Source of the DNA: Caulobacter sp. FWC2
GTDB taxonomy: Bacteria; Pseudomonadota; Alphaproteobacteria; Caulobacterales; Caulobacteraceae
Length of the DNA stretch: 64,000 nt
Reading direction: 5' to 3'
Assembly: GCF_002742625.1 (NCBI RefSeq)
Contig: NZ_PEBF01000001.1
Coordinates: 124,001-188,000, forward strand
In this document: piece by piece, positions 1-9,600 of the stretch
How positions within the stretch are numbered: position 1 is the first letter of the stretch
How the letters are laid out: each line of letters opens with the position of its first letter
The notes under the pieces: generated by a model
What the model saw: the letters and a program-made list of their open reading frames with translations, nothing else
The model's database searches: none
What the model was told of the DNA's origin: nothing
Translations under genes and position numbers: made by a program

Positions 1-49
1 CCGACTTCGCCAGGGCTTCTGGAACCGGGAAAACCTGTCCGTCGCTCAC
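1..49 (-). CDS. acs: Acetyl-CoA synthetase, 5' end only
   Basis: Only the first 16 codons lie in the window; the gene continues left of base 1. Reading leftward from a GTG at 49, the peptide begins VSDGQVFPVPEALAKS. The pattern FPVP followed by a short helix is how alphaproteobacterial AMP-forming acetyl-CoA synthetases start. An AAGGGAG ribosome-binding site lies 8 bases upstream of the GTG, which supports this start. The enzyme would activate acetate to acetyl-CoA in the cytoplasm. The gene is divergent from the creatininase-like gene. The call rests on a very short match and is an inference. Confidence 0.6.
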   Translation of the reverse strand, partial: MSDGQVFPVPEALAKS

Positions 50-179
50 GCCGTCTACTCCCTTATCTCGTTGCCGCGGAGTTATGCGCAGGGGGGCGTT
101 GCGCGCAAGAAGACCACTGCGGTTTCTTGCGCCGACGCAAGGCGGGGTCCAATTGAGGAGCGCCTGTTAGGAGTTTCCC

Positions 180-935
180 ATGCTGCTCGCCCTGTCCACC
201 TGGTCCGAGATCGAGACCCGCCTGAAGACCAGCACGAGCGTGGTGGTGCCGATTGGCTCCAACGAGCAGCACGGGCCGACGGGCCTGCTGGGCACCGACT
301 GGCTGTGCCCGGAGATCATCGCCCACGAGGCCAGCAAGCGGGCCGGCGACAGGATCCTGGTGGCCCCGACCTTCAATATCGGCATGGCCCAGCATCACCT
401 GGCCTTCCCGGGGACCATCTTCCTGCGGCCCTCGACCTTCATCGCGGCGATCGGCGACTGGGTGCGGTCGCTGGGCGCGCACGGCTTCACGCGGATCTAC
501 TTCCTGAACGGCCACGGTGGCAATGTCGCCTCGATCGAGGCGGCGTTCTCGGAGATCTATGCCGACTACAGCTTCCGCCAGCAGCGGGCGCCGTTCGCCC
601 TGAAGCTGAAGAACTGGTGGGACCTGGCCGGCGTCAACGCCCTGGCCAATCGCCAATTCCCCGTCGGCCACGGCTCGCACGCCACGCCGTCCGAGATCGC
701 CGTGACCCAGTGGGCCTATCCCGAGACGATCAAGACGACGGCCTATGAGCCGAAGATCGCGCCGTCCGGTCCGATCCGCGAGGCGTTGGATTTCCGCGCC
801 CGCTACGCCGACGGCCGCATGGGCTCGGACCCGGCCCAGGCCACGCCCGAAAAGGGCGGCGAGCTGGTCGACATGGCGGCCAACGCCCTGCTGGAGGACA
901 TCGCCGCGTTCGGGGCCGAGAAGGCGCCGGGTTAA
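180..935 (+). CDS. Creatininase-family amidohydrolase
   Basis: This 251-residue protein belongs to the creatininase family, metal-dependent cytoplasmic amidohydrolases that open creatinine, formamide or related cyclic amides. The metal-ligand motifs are visible in order: NEQHGP near residue 28, GTDW near 38, LNGHGGN near 109 and a late HGSHATPSE near 163. The start is set by AGGAG seven bases upstream of the ATG. The substrate cannot be read from sequence; neighbours are acetyl-CoA synthetase (divergent) and an XdhC-like gene (convergent, ending within a few bases). The family also contains enzymes of cofactor and pyrimidine breakdown, so creatinine should not be assumed. Confidence 0.85.
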   Translation: MLLALSTWSEIETRLKTSTSVVVPIGSNEQHGPTGLLGTDWLCPEIIAHEASKRAGDRILVAPTFNIGMAQHHLAFPGTIFLRPSTFIAAIGDWVRSLGAHGFTRIYFLNGHGGNVASIEAAFSEIYADYSFRQQRAPFALKLKNWWDLAGVNALANRQFPVGHGSHATPSEIAVTQWAYPETIKTTAYEPKIAPSGPIREALDFRARYADGRMGSDPAQATPEKGGELVDMAANALLEDIAAFGAEKAPG

Positions 936-1918
936 GCCTCGACCGTCCGTCGCGCCAGGGCCGGCTGGCCGTGGCGCGTGGCCATGATCTCGCCGATCAC
1001 CGCCACGGCGACCTCGAACGGGGCCTTGCCGCCCAGGTCCAGGCCGATCGGAGCGCGAAGCTTGGCCAGGTCGCGGTCGGTCAGGCCCGAGGCCTTCAGC
1101 CGCTCCAGCCGCTCCGGCAGCCGCCGCCGCGCGCCCAGCAGGCCGACATAGGGCGCGGGCGAGGGCAGGGCGGCCATCAGGGCGTCGTGGTCGATCTCCA
1201 TGTCGTGGCCGCAGACGGCGACGGCCGTCCAGGCGTCGAGACCGATGCCGGCCAGCGCCGCCTGAGGGCTCTCGCGGCTATAGGCGACCCCGGCCAGGGG
1301 CGGCGGCGCGGCGGGACCCTTGGGGCGGACCAGGAACGTCTCGAAGCCCGACTGCGCCCCCAGGCTGGCCACCGCAAGCGCGGTCGGATCGCCGCCCAGC
1401 ACCACCAGGCGCGGCGGCGGCTCGTAGGCCCGCTCGTACGCGCCCGGCCACGCGGCCTGCGGTTCCTCTACGCACAGCCGCTTCAAGCCGTCGGTGACCC
1501 AGAAGGCGGGAGCCCGAGCCTGGGCCAGGTCCAGCAGGGTTCGAACAGCGGGGTCGTTGGTTTCGATCTTCTCGACCAGGATCTCGATGCGGGCGCCGCA
1601 CAGCAGGCGGATGTCGGGCCAGGGGCTGCCTTCGCCATAAACGAGGCGGCGCGGCTGGCCGTCAGCCAGACAGGCCTCGGCGTGAACCTCGACATCGGCC
1701 TCGATGCAGCCGCCCGACAAAAAACCCGAAACAATTTTTTCGCCGAACACCATCTGGGCGCCGACCGGACGCGGTCCGCCGCCGCCCAGGGCGATGATTG
1801 TGGCCAGGGCCGCAGGCCCTCGGCAAAGCGCCGCCGCCAAGGCGGGACGGGCGTCGTCGGCCATGCCGTGCATGGGCCAGGGGGAGGGGGCGGCGTCGTC
1901 TGAGCGGTCGGTCGTCAT
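932..1918 (-). CDS. XdhC/CoxI family molybdoenzyme accessory protein
   Basis: The 328-residue protein has the N-terminal XdhC_CoxI domain (around residues 25-110, with an SGGCIEADV motif) and a C-terminal Rossmann domain (about 170-300, with VGLLGARRR and APIGLDLGGKAP). Family members load or sulfurate the molybdenum cofactor for xanthine dehydrogenase and related hydroxylases. No molybdoenzyme gene lies nearby, so the partner is unknown. I prefer the ATG at 1918; a TTG at 1966 extends the frame but adds a poor leader. The stop overlaps the end of the convergent creatininase-like gene by four bases. Confidence 0.8.
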   Translation of the reverse strand: MTTDRSDDAAPSPWPMHGMADDARPALAAALCRGPAALATIIALGGGGPRPVGAQMVFGEKIVSGFLSGGCIEADVEVHAEACLADGQPRRLVYGEGSPWPDIRLLCGARIEILVEKIETNDPAVRTLLDLAQARAPAFWVTDGLKRLCVEEPQAAWPGAYERAYEPPPRLVVLGGDPTALAVASLGAQSGFETFLVRPKGPAAPPPLAGVAYSRESPQAALAGIGLDAWTAVAVCGHDMEIDHDALMAALPSPAPYVGLLGARRRLPERLERLKASGLTDRDLAKLRAPIGLDLGGKAPFEVAVAVIGEIMATRHGQPALARRTVEA

Positions 1919-2011
1919 CCGGGCGACTTTAACCCCTCGGCAAGGTTCCAGAAACCGGATGTTCAAACCTTGGCGCGTACCGTCGCGGTCTGTTGTTGTG
2001 TTTCCGCACGG

Positions 2012-2896
2012 ATGGCGATGTCCATTTCGGTCTCAAAACTTGGTTTGGCTGCGGCCCAGTTCGGTCTCGACGGCGGAAGCTCGTCGGCGCCGCGTGGACG
2101 TTCGCCTGAAGCCGAAGCACGCGACATTCTCAATATCGCCGCTCGCGCCCGCCTGTCGGTGCTGGACGCCTCGGGTCTGTTCGGCCGCGCCGAGACCCTG
2201 TTGGGCGACCTGATCCCGCGACCGGTGCCGTTCCGCGTCTGCCTGTCCACGGCCCGCGCCGATCGCGGTCCCGACCATGTCGAGACTGAGGCCCGCGCCG
2301 CCCTGCGCCGCATCGGCGTCGAGCGCGCCGATTCGATCATCGTCCATTCGCCCTCGGAGCTGTTCGGCCCGCACGGCGCGGCCCTGTGGGACCGCCTGCA
2401 TCGCCTGAAGGACCAGGGCCTGTTCGCCAAGGTCGGCATCGCCGCCCACGCCACCGACGATCCGGTCGGCGTTGCCCGCCGCTTCAAGCCCGACATCCTG
2501 CAAGCGCCAGCCAGCCTGCTCGACCAGCGCCTGCTGGCCGACGGCTCGCTGCAACGCATCGCCGGCATGGGCGTCGAGGTGCACCTGCGCTCGATCTTCC
2601 TGAACGGCCTGCTGTTCCTGCCGCCCGACCGCGTTCCGGCCCAGCTGAAGGGCGCCTCGGGTCGCCTGTCGCGCGTGCGCCGGATGATCGCCGAGGGCCG
2701 CTCGGATCCGCTTCAGGCCGCCCTGGGCTTCGCCCTGTCGCGACCCGAAGGCTCGGCCGTGCTGGTCGGCGTCAACTCGGCCGCCGAATTGTCGGCCGTC
2801 GTGGCCGCCGCCTCGAGCCCGCCGCCCGACCTGGACTGGGACGAGATGGCGATCGACGATCCCGTCGCGCTCGACCCGCGACGTTGGGTCGCCTGA
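2012..2896 (+). CDS. Aldo/keto reductase family protein
   Basis: This is a protein of about 294 residues with an aldo/keto reductase TIM barrel: early KLGLAAAQFGLDG, a D-ASGLFGRAE segment matching the DTA..YG-SE catalytic region, SIIVHSPSELF at the barrel strand that carries the catalytic His in the family, and GVNSAAEL near the C-terminus. The usual catalytic Tyr region reads LFGRAE, so the tyrosine is replaced by Phe and activity is uncertain. The start is ATG 2012 or ATG 2018; neither has a strong ribosome-binding site. An SpsF-like cytidylyltransferase follows 166 bases downstream on the same strand. Such pairs occur in surface-sugar gene sets, but this link is an inference. Confidence 0.7.
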   Translation: MAMSISVSKLGLAAAQFGLDGGSSSAPRGRSPEAEARDILNIAARARLSVLDASGLFGRAETLLGDLIPRPVPFRVCLSTARADRGPDHVETEARAALRRIGVERADSIIVHSPSELFGPHGAALWDRLHRLKDQGLFAKVGIAAHATDDPVGVARRFKPDILQAPASLLDQRLLADGSLQRIAGMGVEVHLRSIFLNGLLFLPPDRVPAQLKGASGRLSRVRRMIAEGRSDPLQAALGFALSRPEGSAVLVGVNSAAELSAVVAAASSPPPDLDWDEMAIDDPVALDPRRWVA

Positions 2897-3062
2897 CGCA
2901 CACCCGGAATCAATCTGGACAATAGGCGCTGCTGGGCGTCGCGCGTATTCGCGCGCGTCGTTCGGCTTCGATTAAGGCTGCCGATTAATCCCCTGTAAGT
3001 TTCTGATTCATCGGGGTTTTATGAATCCGGTCTAGCTTCCTCTCAACGAAGGGAGACGCGTC

Positions 3063-3767
3063 ATGATCCTCGCTGTCCTGCAGGCCCGCATGGGTTCTTC
3101 CCGGTTGCCGGGCAAGTCGATGGCCACCCTGCGGGGCGAGCCGATGATCGTGCGCCAGCTGGAACGCCTGCGCGGCGCGCGCTGCCTCTCCAAGATCATC
3201 GTGGCCACCAGCAACGAGACGGTCGACGACGCCCTGGCCGGATTCCTGGTTTCGCGCGGCCACACCGTCCATCGCGGGGCCGGCGCCGATATCCTGGCCA
3301 GTATCGCCCGCTGCGCCGAGGCGATCAGTTCGGTCAGCCACGTGGTGCGCGTGAAGGGCGACGCGCCGTTCATGGATCCGGGCGTCATCGATGACGCCGT
3401 CCGCATGGCCTTGGCCAGCGGCGCTGACTACACCTCCAACCGCGTGCATCGCACCTACCCGGCCGGTCTCGAGGTCGAGGTGATCACCGCCAGCGCGCTG
3501 CACGCCGCTGCGGCCGAGGCGCGCGATCCGACGGCCCGCATCTCGCCGACCGCCGCCATCCGCAACCAGCCCCAGCGCTGGAGCCAGGCCCACCTGAAGG
3601 CGCCGCGCGACTGGTCGCGCCTGGACTGGCGGGTCAAGACCGCCGCCGACCTGGCCTTCGCCCGCTCGGTCTACGACGCCCTGCACCCGGTCGACCCGGA
3701 GTTCCGCATGACCGACGTGCTGGACATGGTCGAGAGCCGCCTGGACATCGCCCGCTTCGCGGCCTGA
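3063..3767 (+). CDS. SpsF/NeuA-like cytidylyltransferase
   Basis: The 234-residue protein starts with MILAVLQARMGSSRLPGKSM, the nucleotide-binding signature of the SpsF / acylneuraminate cytidylyltransferase family. VVRVKGDAPFMDPGVID near residue 95 is the conserved active-site strand. Family members attach CMP to nonulosonic or related acidic sugars for flagellin or surface polysaccharide glycosylation. No sugar synthase gene is adjacent, so the sugar is unknown. The start is firm: GGGAG lies seven bases before the ATG. The gene ends into a hairpin shared with the convergent alanine dehydrogenase gene. Confidence 0.8.
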   Translation: MILAVLQARMGSSRLPGKSMATLRGEPMIVRQLERLRGARCLSKIIVATSNETVDDALAGFLVSRGHTVHRGAGADILASIARCAEAISSVSHVVRVKGDAPFMDPGVIDDAVRMALASGADYTSNRVHRTYPAGLEVEVITASALHAAAAEARDPTARISPTAAIRNQPQRWSQAHLKAPRDWSRLDWRVKTAADLAFARSVYDALHPVDPEFRMTDVLDMVESRLDIARFAA

Positions 3768-3777
3768 CTTGAATTCC

Positions 3778-3900
3778 GATCTTCCCGGCGAAAGCCGGGG
3801 CCTAGATGCAAGAACGCCCGCGGTCCGGTCAGGATCGCGGGCGTCTTTGCATGCGCCTCACAGTCCCATGATCTGGGTCCCGGCCTTCGCCGGGAAGATC
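3778..3900. repeat. Intergenic inverted repeat enclosing a terminator hairpin
   Basis: Bases 3778-3802 (GATCTTCCCGGCGAAAGCCG...) and 3876-3900 are near-perfect reverse complements, about 24 bases each. Between them lies a second hairpin, ACGCCCGCG at 3814-3822 with CGCGGGCGT at 3836-3844, followed by CTTT. The nested structure sits exactly between two convergent genes and probably terminates both. The outer arms look like a dispersed palindromic element rather than part of either gene. Confidence 0.75.
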
Positions 3901-3916
3901 GGGTGTGGGGTTTGAC

Positions 3917-5029
3917 CTACTTCCAAGCGCCGTAGGGATCGACCGACGCCTTGCCCAGCGCTTCGGCCACGGCGGGGTGGGTCAGTTCACCGTTCAGGAC
4001 GTTGAGGCCGCGCGCCAGGTGGACGTTGGTCTTCAGCGCGTCCAGGCCCTTGTCGGCCAAGGCCAGGCCGAACGGGAGCGTCGCGTTGCCCAGCGCTTCC
4101 GACGAGGTGCGCGGGGCCGCGCCCGGCATGTTGGCCACGCAGTAGTGGACGACGCCATCGACCGTATAGGTCGGTTCGGCGTGGGTGGTCGGCTTGCTGG
4201 TCTCGAAGCAGCCGCCCTGGTCAATCGACACGTCGACCAGCACCGAGCCCGGCTTCATCTGCTTAAGGTGCTCGCGACGCACCAGTTTCGGCGCGGCCGC
4301 GCCGGCGGTCAGCACCGCGCCGATGATCACGTCGGCCTTGAGGATCTCTTCCTCGACGGCGGCGAAGGTCGAGTAGCGGGTCAGGATCCGGCCCTGATAG
4401 AGGTCGTCCAGCTCGCGCATCCGGGGGATCGAGCGTTCCAGCACGACGACCTCGGCGCCCAGGCCGGCGGCCATGCGGGCGGCGTTGCTGCCGACGACGC
4501 CGCCGCCCAGCACGACGACGCGGGCCGGCGGCACGCCGGGCACGCCGCAGAGCAGCAGGCCCATGCCGCCATTGTGCTTCAGCAGGGTCTCGGCCGCCGA
4601 GAACACGGCGATCCGGCCGGCCACTTCCGACATCGGGGCCAGCAGCGGCAGGCCGCCCTTGGCGTCGGTGACGGTCTCGTAGGCGATCGCCGCGCAGCCG
4701 CTGTTCAGCAGCCCCTCGGTCTGGGCCGGATCCGGCGCCAGGTGCAGGTAGGTGAAGAGGATGTGACGCGGTTCGAGCTTTTCCCACTCGACCTTCTGCG
4801 GTTCCTTGACCTTCACGATCATGTCCGCGCCGGCGAAGACCGCCGCGGCGTCGGGGGCGATGGTCGCGCCCGCCTTGATGTAGACGTCGTCGGCATAGCC
4901 GGCGCCGAGGCCGGCGCCCGACTGGACGAGGACGGTGTGGCCGTGGCCGACATATTCACGGACGGCCGTGGGGGTCAGGCCCACCCGGTGTTCGCCCGGT
5001 TTGATCTCGGAAGGGACGCCTACGCGCAT
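3917..5029 (-). CDS. ald: Alanine dehydrogenase
   Basis: This NAD-dependent enzyme converts L-alanine to pyruvate and ammonium in the cytoplasm. The 370-residue length is typical. The N-terminus [20 protein letters not shown] is the family signature, and the Rossmann motif [17 protein letters not shown] lies near residue 170. The substrate-binding region VKVKEPQ and the C-terminal [16 protein letters not shown] are also present. GGAGG eight bases before the ATG at 5029 fixes the start. The gene is divergent from an Lrp/AsnC regulator, the usual arrangement for alanine-induced ald control, and two palindromes lie between them. Confidence 0.95.
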   Translation of the reverse strand: MRVGVPSEIKPGEHRVGLTPTAVREYVGHGHTVLVQSGAGLGAGYADDVYIKAGATIAPDAAAVFAGADMIVKVKEPQKVEWEKLEPRHILFTYLHLAPDPAQTEGLLNSGCAAIAYETVTDAKGGLPLLAPMSEVAGRIAVFSAAETLLKHNGGMGLLLCGVPGVPPARVVVLGGGVVGSNAARMAAGLGAEVVVLERSIPRMRELDDLYQGRILTRYSTFAAVEEEILKADVIIGAVLTAGAAAPKLVRREHLKQMKPGSVLVDVSIDQGGCFETSKPTTHAEPTYTVDGVVHYCVANMPGAAPRTSSEALGNATLPFGLALADKGLDALKTNVHLARGLNVLNGELTHPAVAEALGKASVDPYGAWK

Positions 5030-5069
5030 GATGCTTTCCTCCAAAAGCGATTTGACCCGGTTTACGCCT

Positions 5070-5131
5070 CCGACCCTGCAGGTTCCTTGGGTATTTCGTG
5101 CGACACAAAACGTGTTATGCAGGAATCCTGC
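5070..5131. promoter_or_regulatory. Palindromes between ald and the Lrp-type regulator
   Basis: GCAGGAATCCTGC at 5119-5131 is a perfect 6-1-6 palindrome. CCTGCAGG, about 45 bases to the left, shares the same CCTGC/GCAGG half-site. Their place between divergent ald and an Lrp/AsnC gene suggests operators for that regulator. Binding is an inference. Confidence 0.5.
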
Positions 5132-5148
5132 GCAATAGGGGCGTTCTG

Positions 5149-5622
5149 GTGAAGAAACCTCCCGTGAACCTCGACGGCTTCGACCGGAAGCTTCTACGCC
5201 TGCTGCAACGGCGGGGCCGCGCCAGCTATGTGGAAATGGGCGAGGCGGTGAATCTTTCCGAGTCCGCGTGCTTGCGTCGCGTACGAGCGCTGGAGGAGGC
5301 GGGGGTCATCGGGCGTTATGCGGCGGTGATTGACGAGCGCGCCGTGGGCCTGCCGCTCAGCGTCTTCGTCACCGTGACCCTGTCGTCCCAGGCGGAAGCC
5401 GCGCTGAGCGCCTTCGAGAAGGCCATCGCCAATGTCCGCGAGGTGGCGGAGTGCTACCTGATGACGGGCGGTTCGGACTACCTGCTGCGGCTGGTGGTGC
5501 GTGACGTCGATGACCTGGAGCGGGTCCACGCCCAGGAGCTGACCCGGATCCCGGGTGTGGTGCGTGTCAGCAGCAGTATCGCCATGCGGACCGTCGTCAA
5601 GCGCGTCGAACTGCCGCTGTAG
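5149..5622 (+). CDS. Lrp/AsnC-family transcriptional regulator, probable ald regulator
   Basis: The protein has an N-terminal helix-turn-helix (FDRKLLRLLQRRGRASYVEMGEAVNLSES region, about residues 6-45) and a C-terminal RAM ligand-binding domain (about 65-150, with VAECYLMTGGSDYLLRLVVRD). This is the standard Lrp/AsnC architecture and length (157 residues from GTG 5149; GTG 5164 is an alternative). Divergent placement from alanine dehydrogenase implies that it senses alanine and controls ald. The regulated gene is inferred from position. Confidence 0.85.
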   Translation: MKKPPVNLDGFDRKLLRLLQRRGRASYVEMGEAVNLSESACLRRVRALEEAGVIGRYAAVIDERAVGLPLSVFVTVTLSSQAEAALSAFEKAIANVREVAECYLMTGGSDYLLRLVVRDVDDLERVHAQELTRIPGVVRVSSSIAMRTVVKRVELPL

Positions 5623-5701
5623 GACGCCGCTCTGCCGTTAATCCCGGTTAACCGAAAGCGGCTAAGCTCCCCGCCGACATCAAACCGCGTCGGGGGACGA
5701 A

Positions 5702-6532
5702 ATGGTTTCGAGACGACTTCTGCTGGGCGCGCTCGCGGGCCTGGCCGCGCCCGCCCTGGCTTTCGCCGAGGGTGACGGGCCTTCGCCGAACCTGTTGACC
5801 AAGAAGGGCCGCCGGACCTCCAGCGCCCTAAAGCACCAGGCCACGGACAAGGCCGCGCTGGACAGGGCCATGGCCAGCGTCAAGCCGCTGGAGGCCGAGC
5901 CGGCTCACGCCCCGGCCGGCCACGCCGAACCCGCGCAGGAGGTCGCGCCCGACGAGGCGCTGGGTCGCCTGAAGCACGGCAACGCCATCTTCGCTCGGGG
6001 CGGCGCCAATCTGATGCTGCCGACCCTGGCGCGCGTGGCCGAGCTGTCCAAGGGGCAGAAGCCGTTCGCGGTGGTGATCGGCTGCGCCGACAGCCGCACC
6101 GCGCCGGAACTGATCTTCGACTGCAATCTTGGCGAGCTGTTCGTCGTCCGGGTCGCCGGCTCGACGGTCGGCCGCGAGGGGCTGGGCTCGATCGTCTACG
6201 CCGTCGAGCACCTGGGCGCGCCGCTGATCGTCGTGCTGGGCCACACCAAGTGCGGCGCGGTCGGCGCGGCGGTCGACGTCGCCAAGAAGCACGCCGACCT
6301 GCACGGGGCGCTGTACGAGATGGTGCTGCCGATCATCCCGGCCGTTCTGGAGGCCGACGAAACCCACCCGGCCGACCTGCAAGACGCCGCCATCCGCCGC
6401 AATGTCCGCGACATCGCCGGCCGCCTGAAGGTCGCCGACGGCGTCCTGGCCGAGCGGATCGAGGAGGGGCGACTGAAAGTTGTCTCGGCCTGCTACGACC
6501 TGGGGACGGGCGTGGTGAGCTTCGACGCCTGA
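5702..6532 (+). CDS. Beta-class carbonic anhydrase with twin-arginine-like signal peptide
   Basis: This 276-residue protein hydrates CO2 to bicarbonate. The zinc ligands of beta carbonic anhydrases are present: C128 in VIGCADSR with D130, then H181 and C184 in GHTKCG. The first 20 residues, MVSRRLLLGALAGLAAPALA, form a signal peptide with paired arginines, so export by Tat or Sec to the periplasm is likely. A low-complexity linker of about 60 residues separates signal and enzyme. A second, cytoplasmic-type beta carbonic anhydrase is encoded at 13943-14575. It is transcribed alone, upstream of the alpha-2-macroglobulin gene. Confidence 0.88.
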   Translation: MVSRRLLLGALAGLAAPALAFAEGDGPSPNLLTKKGRRTSSALKHQATDKAALDRAMASVKPLEAEPAHAPAGHAEPAQEVAPDEALGRLKHGNAIFARGGANLMLPTLARVAELSKGQKPFAVVIGCADSRTAPELIFDCNLGELFVVRVAGSTVGREGLGSIVYAVEHLGAPLIVVLGHTKCGAVGAAVDVAKKHADLHGALYEMVLPIIPAVLEADETHPADLQDAAIRRNVRDIAGRLKVADGVLAERIEEGRLKVVSACYDLGTGVVSFDA

Positions 6533-6648
6533 TCCAGGCGCGGCAAGCTTAAGCATTCACCGTAACACTGTCATTCGACTGCCGTTGACCCCTGGTCGCG
6601 CTTAGGTTCAATTCGCCTCGAGCCAGCGCTAATCAGGGGAAGACACGG

Positions 6649-9600
6649 ATGTCGACGGACGAGACGCCGCCGGAAGGCGGCCCCGACATCCAAGGCGCCC
6701 CGCGAAACACCTGGCGTGACCGCTGGGATGGGTTCCGCCAGACGGTTTCAGACCGATGGCCCTCGGCCCTCAAGGGCCCGGTGGCGATCGCCGTGGCCGG
6801 GGCGCTGGTCGTCGGCTTCGGCGGCGGGTTCGCGGTCGGCAAGGCCGGCATGTTCTTCGGCGGCGGCAAGACGGCGAGCGCTACGGCCGTCAAGGGCGAG
6901 GCCTGGTCGCTGTTCGGCAAGCCGCGCGGCGCCAACGCACCGCGTCGCGGTATCCCCAAGCCTGATGGTTTCGCGGTCTGGCAGACCCGCGTCGACAGCA
7001 GCGGTCCCGATCCGCTGGCCTGTATCCGCATGAGCAAGGACCTGGATCCGTCCAAGTCCTATGCCGACTTCGTGCTGGTCTCGCCGGACCTAGGCCGCCA
7101 GCCCTCGGTGCGGGTCAAGGGCGACGAGCTGTGCCTGGGCGGCGTCGGTTTCACCGATCACCGAATCACCCTGCTCAAGGGCCTGCCCGCCAAGGGCGGC
7201 GACACGCTCACGGCCAACGCCGATGTCGACTTCACCTTTGGCGAGAAGCCGCCCTATGTCGGCTTCGCCGGCGACGGCGTGATCCTGCCGCGCGAGGAGT
7301 CGGACGGCGTCGGCATCGAGACGATCAACGTCCAGGCCCTGGCCATCGAGGTCTGGCGCGTGCCGGACCGCAACCTGGTCCGCAAGTCGATCACCGCCCC
7401 GGATCCGACCGGCGAAGGCGATTGGGCCGGCGACTACGGCGAGGATTCTGTCGGCGACGACGGCCGCCAGGTCTGGAAAGGCACGATTCAGGTCGCTGGC
7501 GGCGCGACCGGCCAGAAGGCCACCACCGTCTTCCCGCTGGGCGCGGTGCTGAAGGAGATGAAGGCCGGCGCCTTCGTCATCAAGGCGCGCGACGCCTCGG
7601 GCGGCCGCGATCCCGACGACAGCGAGAACAATCCGGCCCAGGCTCGCCGCTGGATCGTGTTCACCGACATGGCCCTGCTGGCCTATGACGGCTCGGAATC
7701 CCTCGACGTTGTGGTCCGCTCGCTGAAGAGCGCCAAGACCCTGGCGGGCGTGACCGTCAACCTGGTCGCCGCCGACGGCGAGCCGCTGGCCGAGGCCAAG
7801 AGCGACGCCGACGGCCGGGTGCGTTTCCTGCGTCCGCTGCTGAAGGGCCAGGGCGCCGAACGCGCCAAGATGGTCATGGCCTATGGGCCGCAGGGCGATC
7901 TGGCCGTGCTGGATCTCGACCGCTCGCCGGTCGACCTGTCCAAGCAGGGTGTCGGCGGCCGTACCGAAGGCGGCGTCGACGGGCGCAGCGTGGCGGCCGA
8001 CATCGACGGCTATCTCTATGCCGACCGCGGCATCTACCGGCCCGGCGAGACCGTCCACCTGACCGCCATGGTCCGCGACCGGATGGCCAAGGCCGTCTCC
8101 GACCGTAAGGGCGAGGTGATCGTCAAGCGGCCCTCGGGCGTCGAGTTCAAGCGCTATCCGTTCAGCCAGGCCAATGTCGGCGCCGTGCTGGCCGATATCG
8201 CCTTGCCGCGATCCGCCCCGCGCGGCCGCTGGACCGCCGAACTGCACATCGAGGGCATCGAGACCGCGACCGGGTCCTTGAGCTTCTCGGTCGAGGACTT
8301 CGCGCCGCAACGCCTGGCGGTGACCGCCACGGGCCAGGACTCCGTCGCCGTCGGCGCGGGCGAGGCCCGCAAGGTCGACGTGTCGGCCCGCTTCCTCTAC
8401 GGCGCGCCGGGCGCTGGCCTGCAGACCCAGGGCGAAGCCCGCCTGCGCGCCGATACCGACCCGTTCCCGGCCTACAAAGGCTATGAATGGGGCGACCAGT
8501 CCAAGCCGTTCGACGAGAAGTATCTCGACCTCGGCTCGACCGTCACCGATGGCGAAGGCCGCGCGATCCTGTCGGTGGCCACCACCGACGCCGGCGACAC
8601 CGCCCAGCCGCTGGTGGCCTCGGTCACCGCTTCGGTGTTCGAGCCCGGCGGCCGTCCGGTCCGCGAGGGGCTGGAGCTGAAGGTGCGTCCGAAGGCGATC
8701 TACTACGGCGTCAAGGTCGACCAGGGCGAGGCCGGCAAGGGCGATCCGCCCGTCAGCCTCGACATCATCGCCGTCAACGCCGCCGGCCAGCGTATCGGCG
8801 CGACCGCCACCTACACCCTGGTGGCCGAGCGCTGGGACTATGACTGGTTCCAGCAGAACGGCCGCTGGCAGTGGCGGCGCAGCAGCCGCGACGCCATCGT
8901 GGCCAAGGCGCAGGTCAATATCGGCGCTGGTTCGCCGGCCAAGTTCACCCGCCGCCTCGGCTGGGGCGACTACCGCCTCGAGGTCGAGGGCGCGGACGGC
9001 GCCAGGACCGTCACGCGGTTCTCGGCGGGCTGGGGCGCTCCGGCGCGCGAAGGCGAGGCGCCGGACGTGGTCCGCGTGTCGGCTGGAACACAGACCTACA
9101 GCCAGGGCGACACGGTCGAGATCACGCTGAAGCCGCCCTATGCGGGCGAAGCCCAGATCGCGGTCGCCACCGATCGCCTGATCGACCTCAAGACCGTTTC
9201 GGTTGGTGAGAACGGCACCACTGTACGCCTGAAGACCTCGGCCGCCTGGGGCGGCGGGGCCTATGTGATGGTCAGCGTCATCCAGCCGCGCGACCCGGTC
9301 GCCTCGCCCAAGCCGCGTCGCGCGCTGGGCCTCGTTTATGTCCCGATCGATCCCAAGAACCGCAAGCTGACGGTCGACCTCGGCACGCCGACCAAGATCG
9401 ACAGCAAGGCGCCGGTCGAGATCCCGGTGAAGGTGTCGGGCCTGGGCTTTGGCCAGAAGGCCAAGGTCACCATCGCTGCGGTGGACGAGGGCATCCTGCG
9501 CCTGACCCACCAGGACAGCCCCGACCCGGTGAAGTGGTACTTCGGCAAGCGCGCCCTGACCCTGAACTACCGCGACGACTACGGCCGCCTGCTCGACCCG

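Noticed and set aside
1925-1949. SigT-like promoter for the XdhC-like gene
   Set aside because: A GTTCC box is present, but the facing box reads AACC, not AACG.
2970-2990. CtrA binding site (TTAA pair) before the SpsF-like gene
   Set aside because: The two TTAA are nine bases apart; the CtrA site needs seven. A TTAA pair near 5639 has six.
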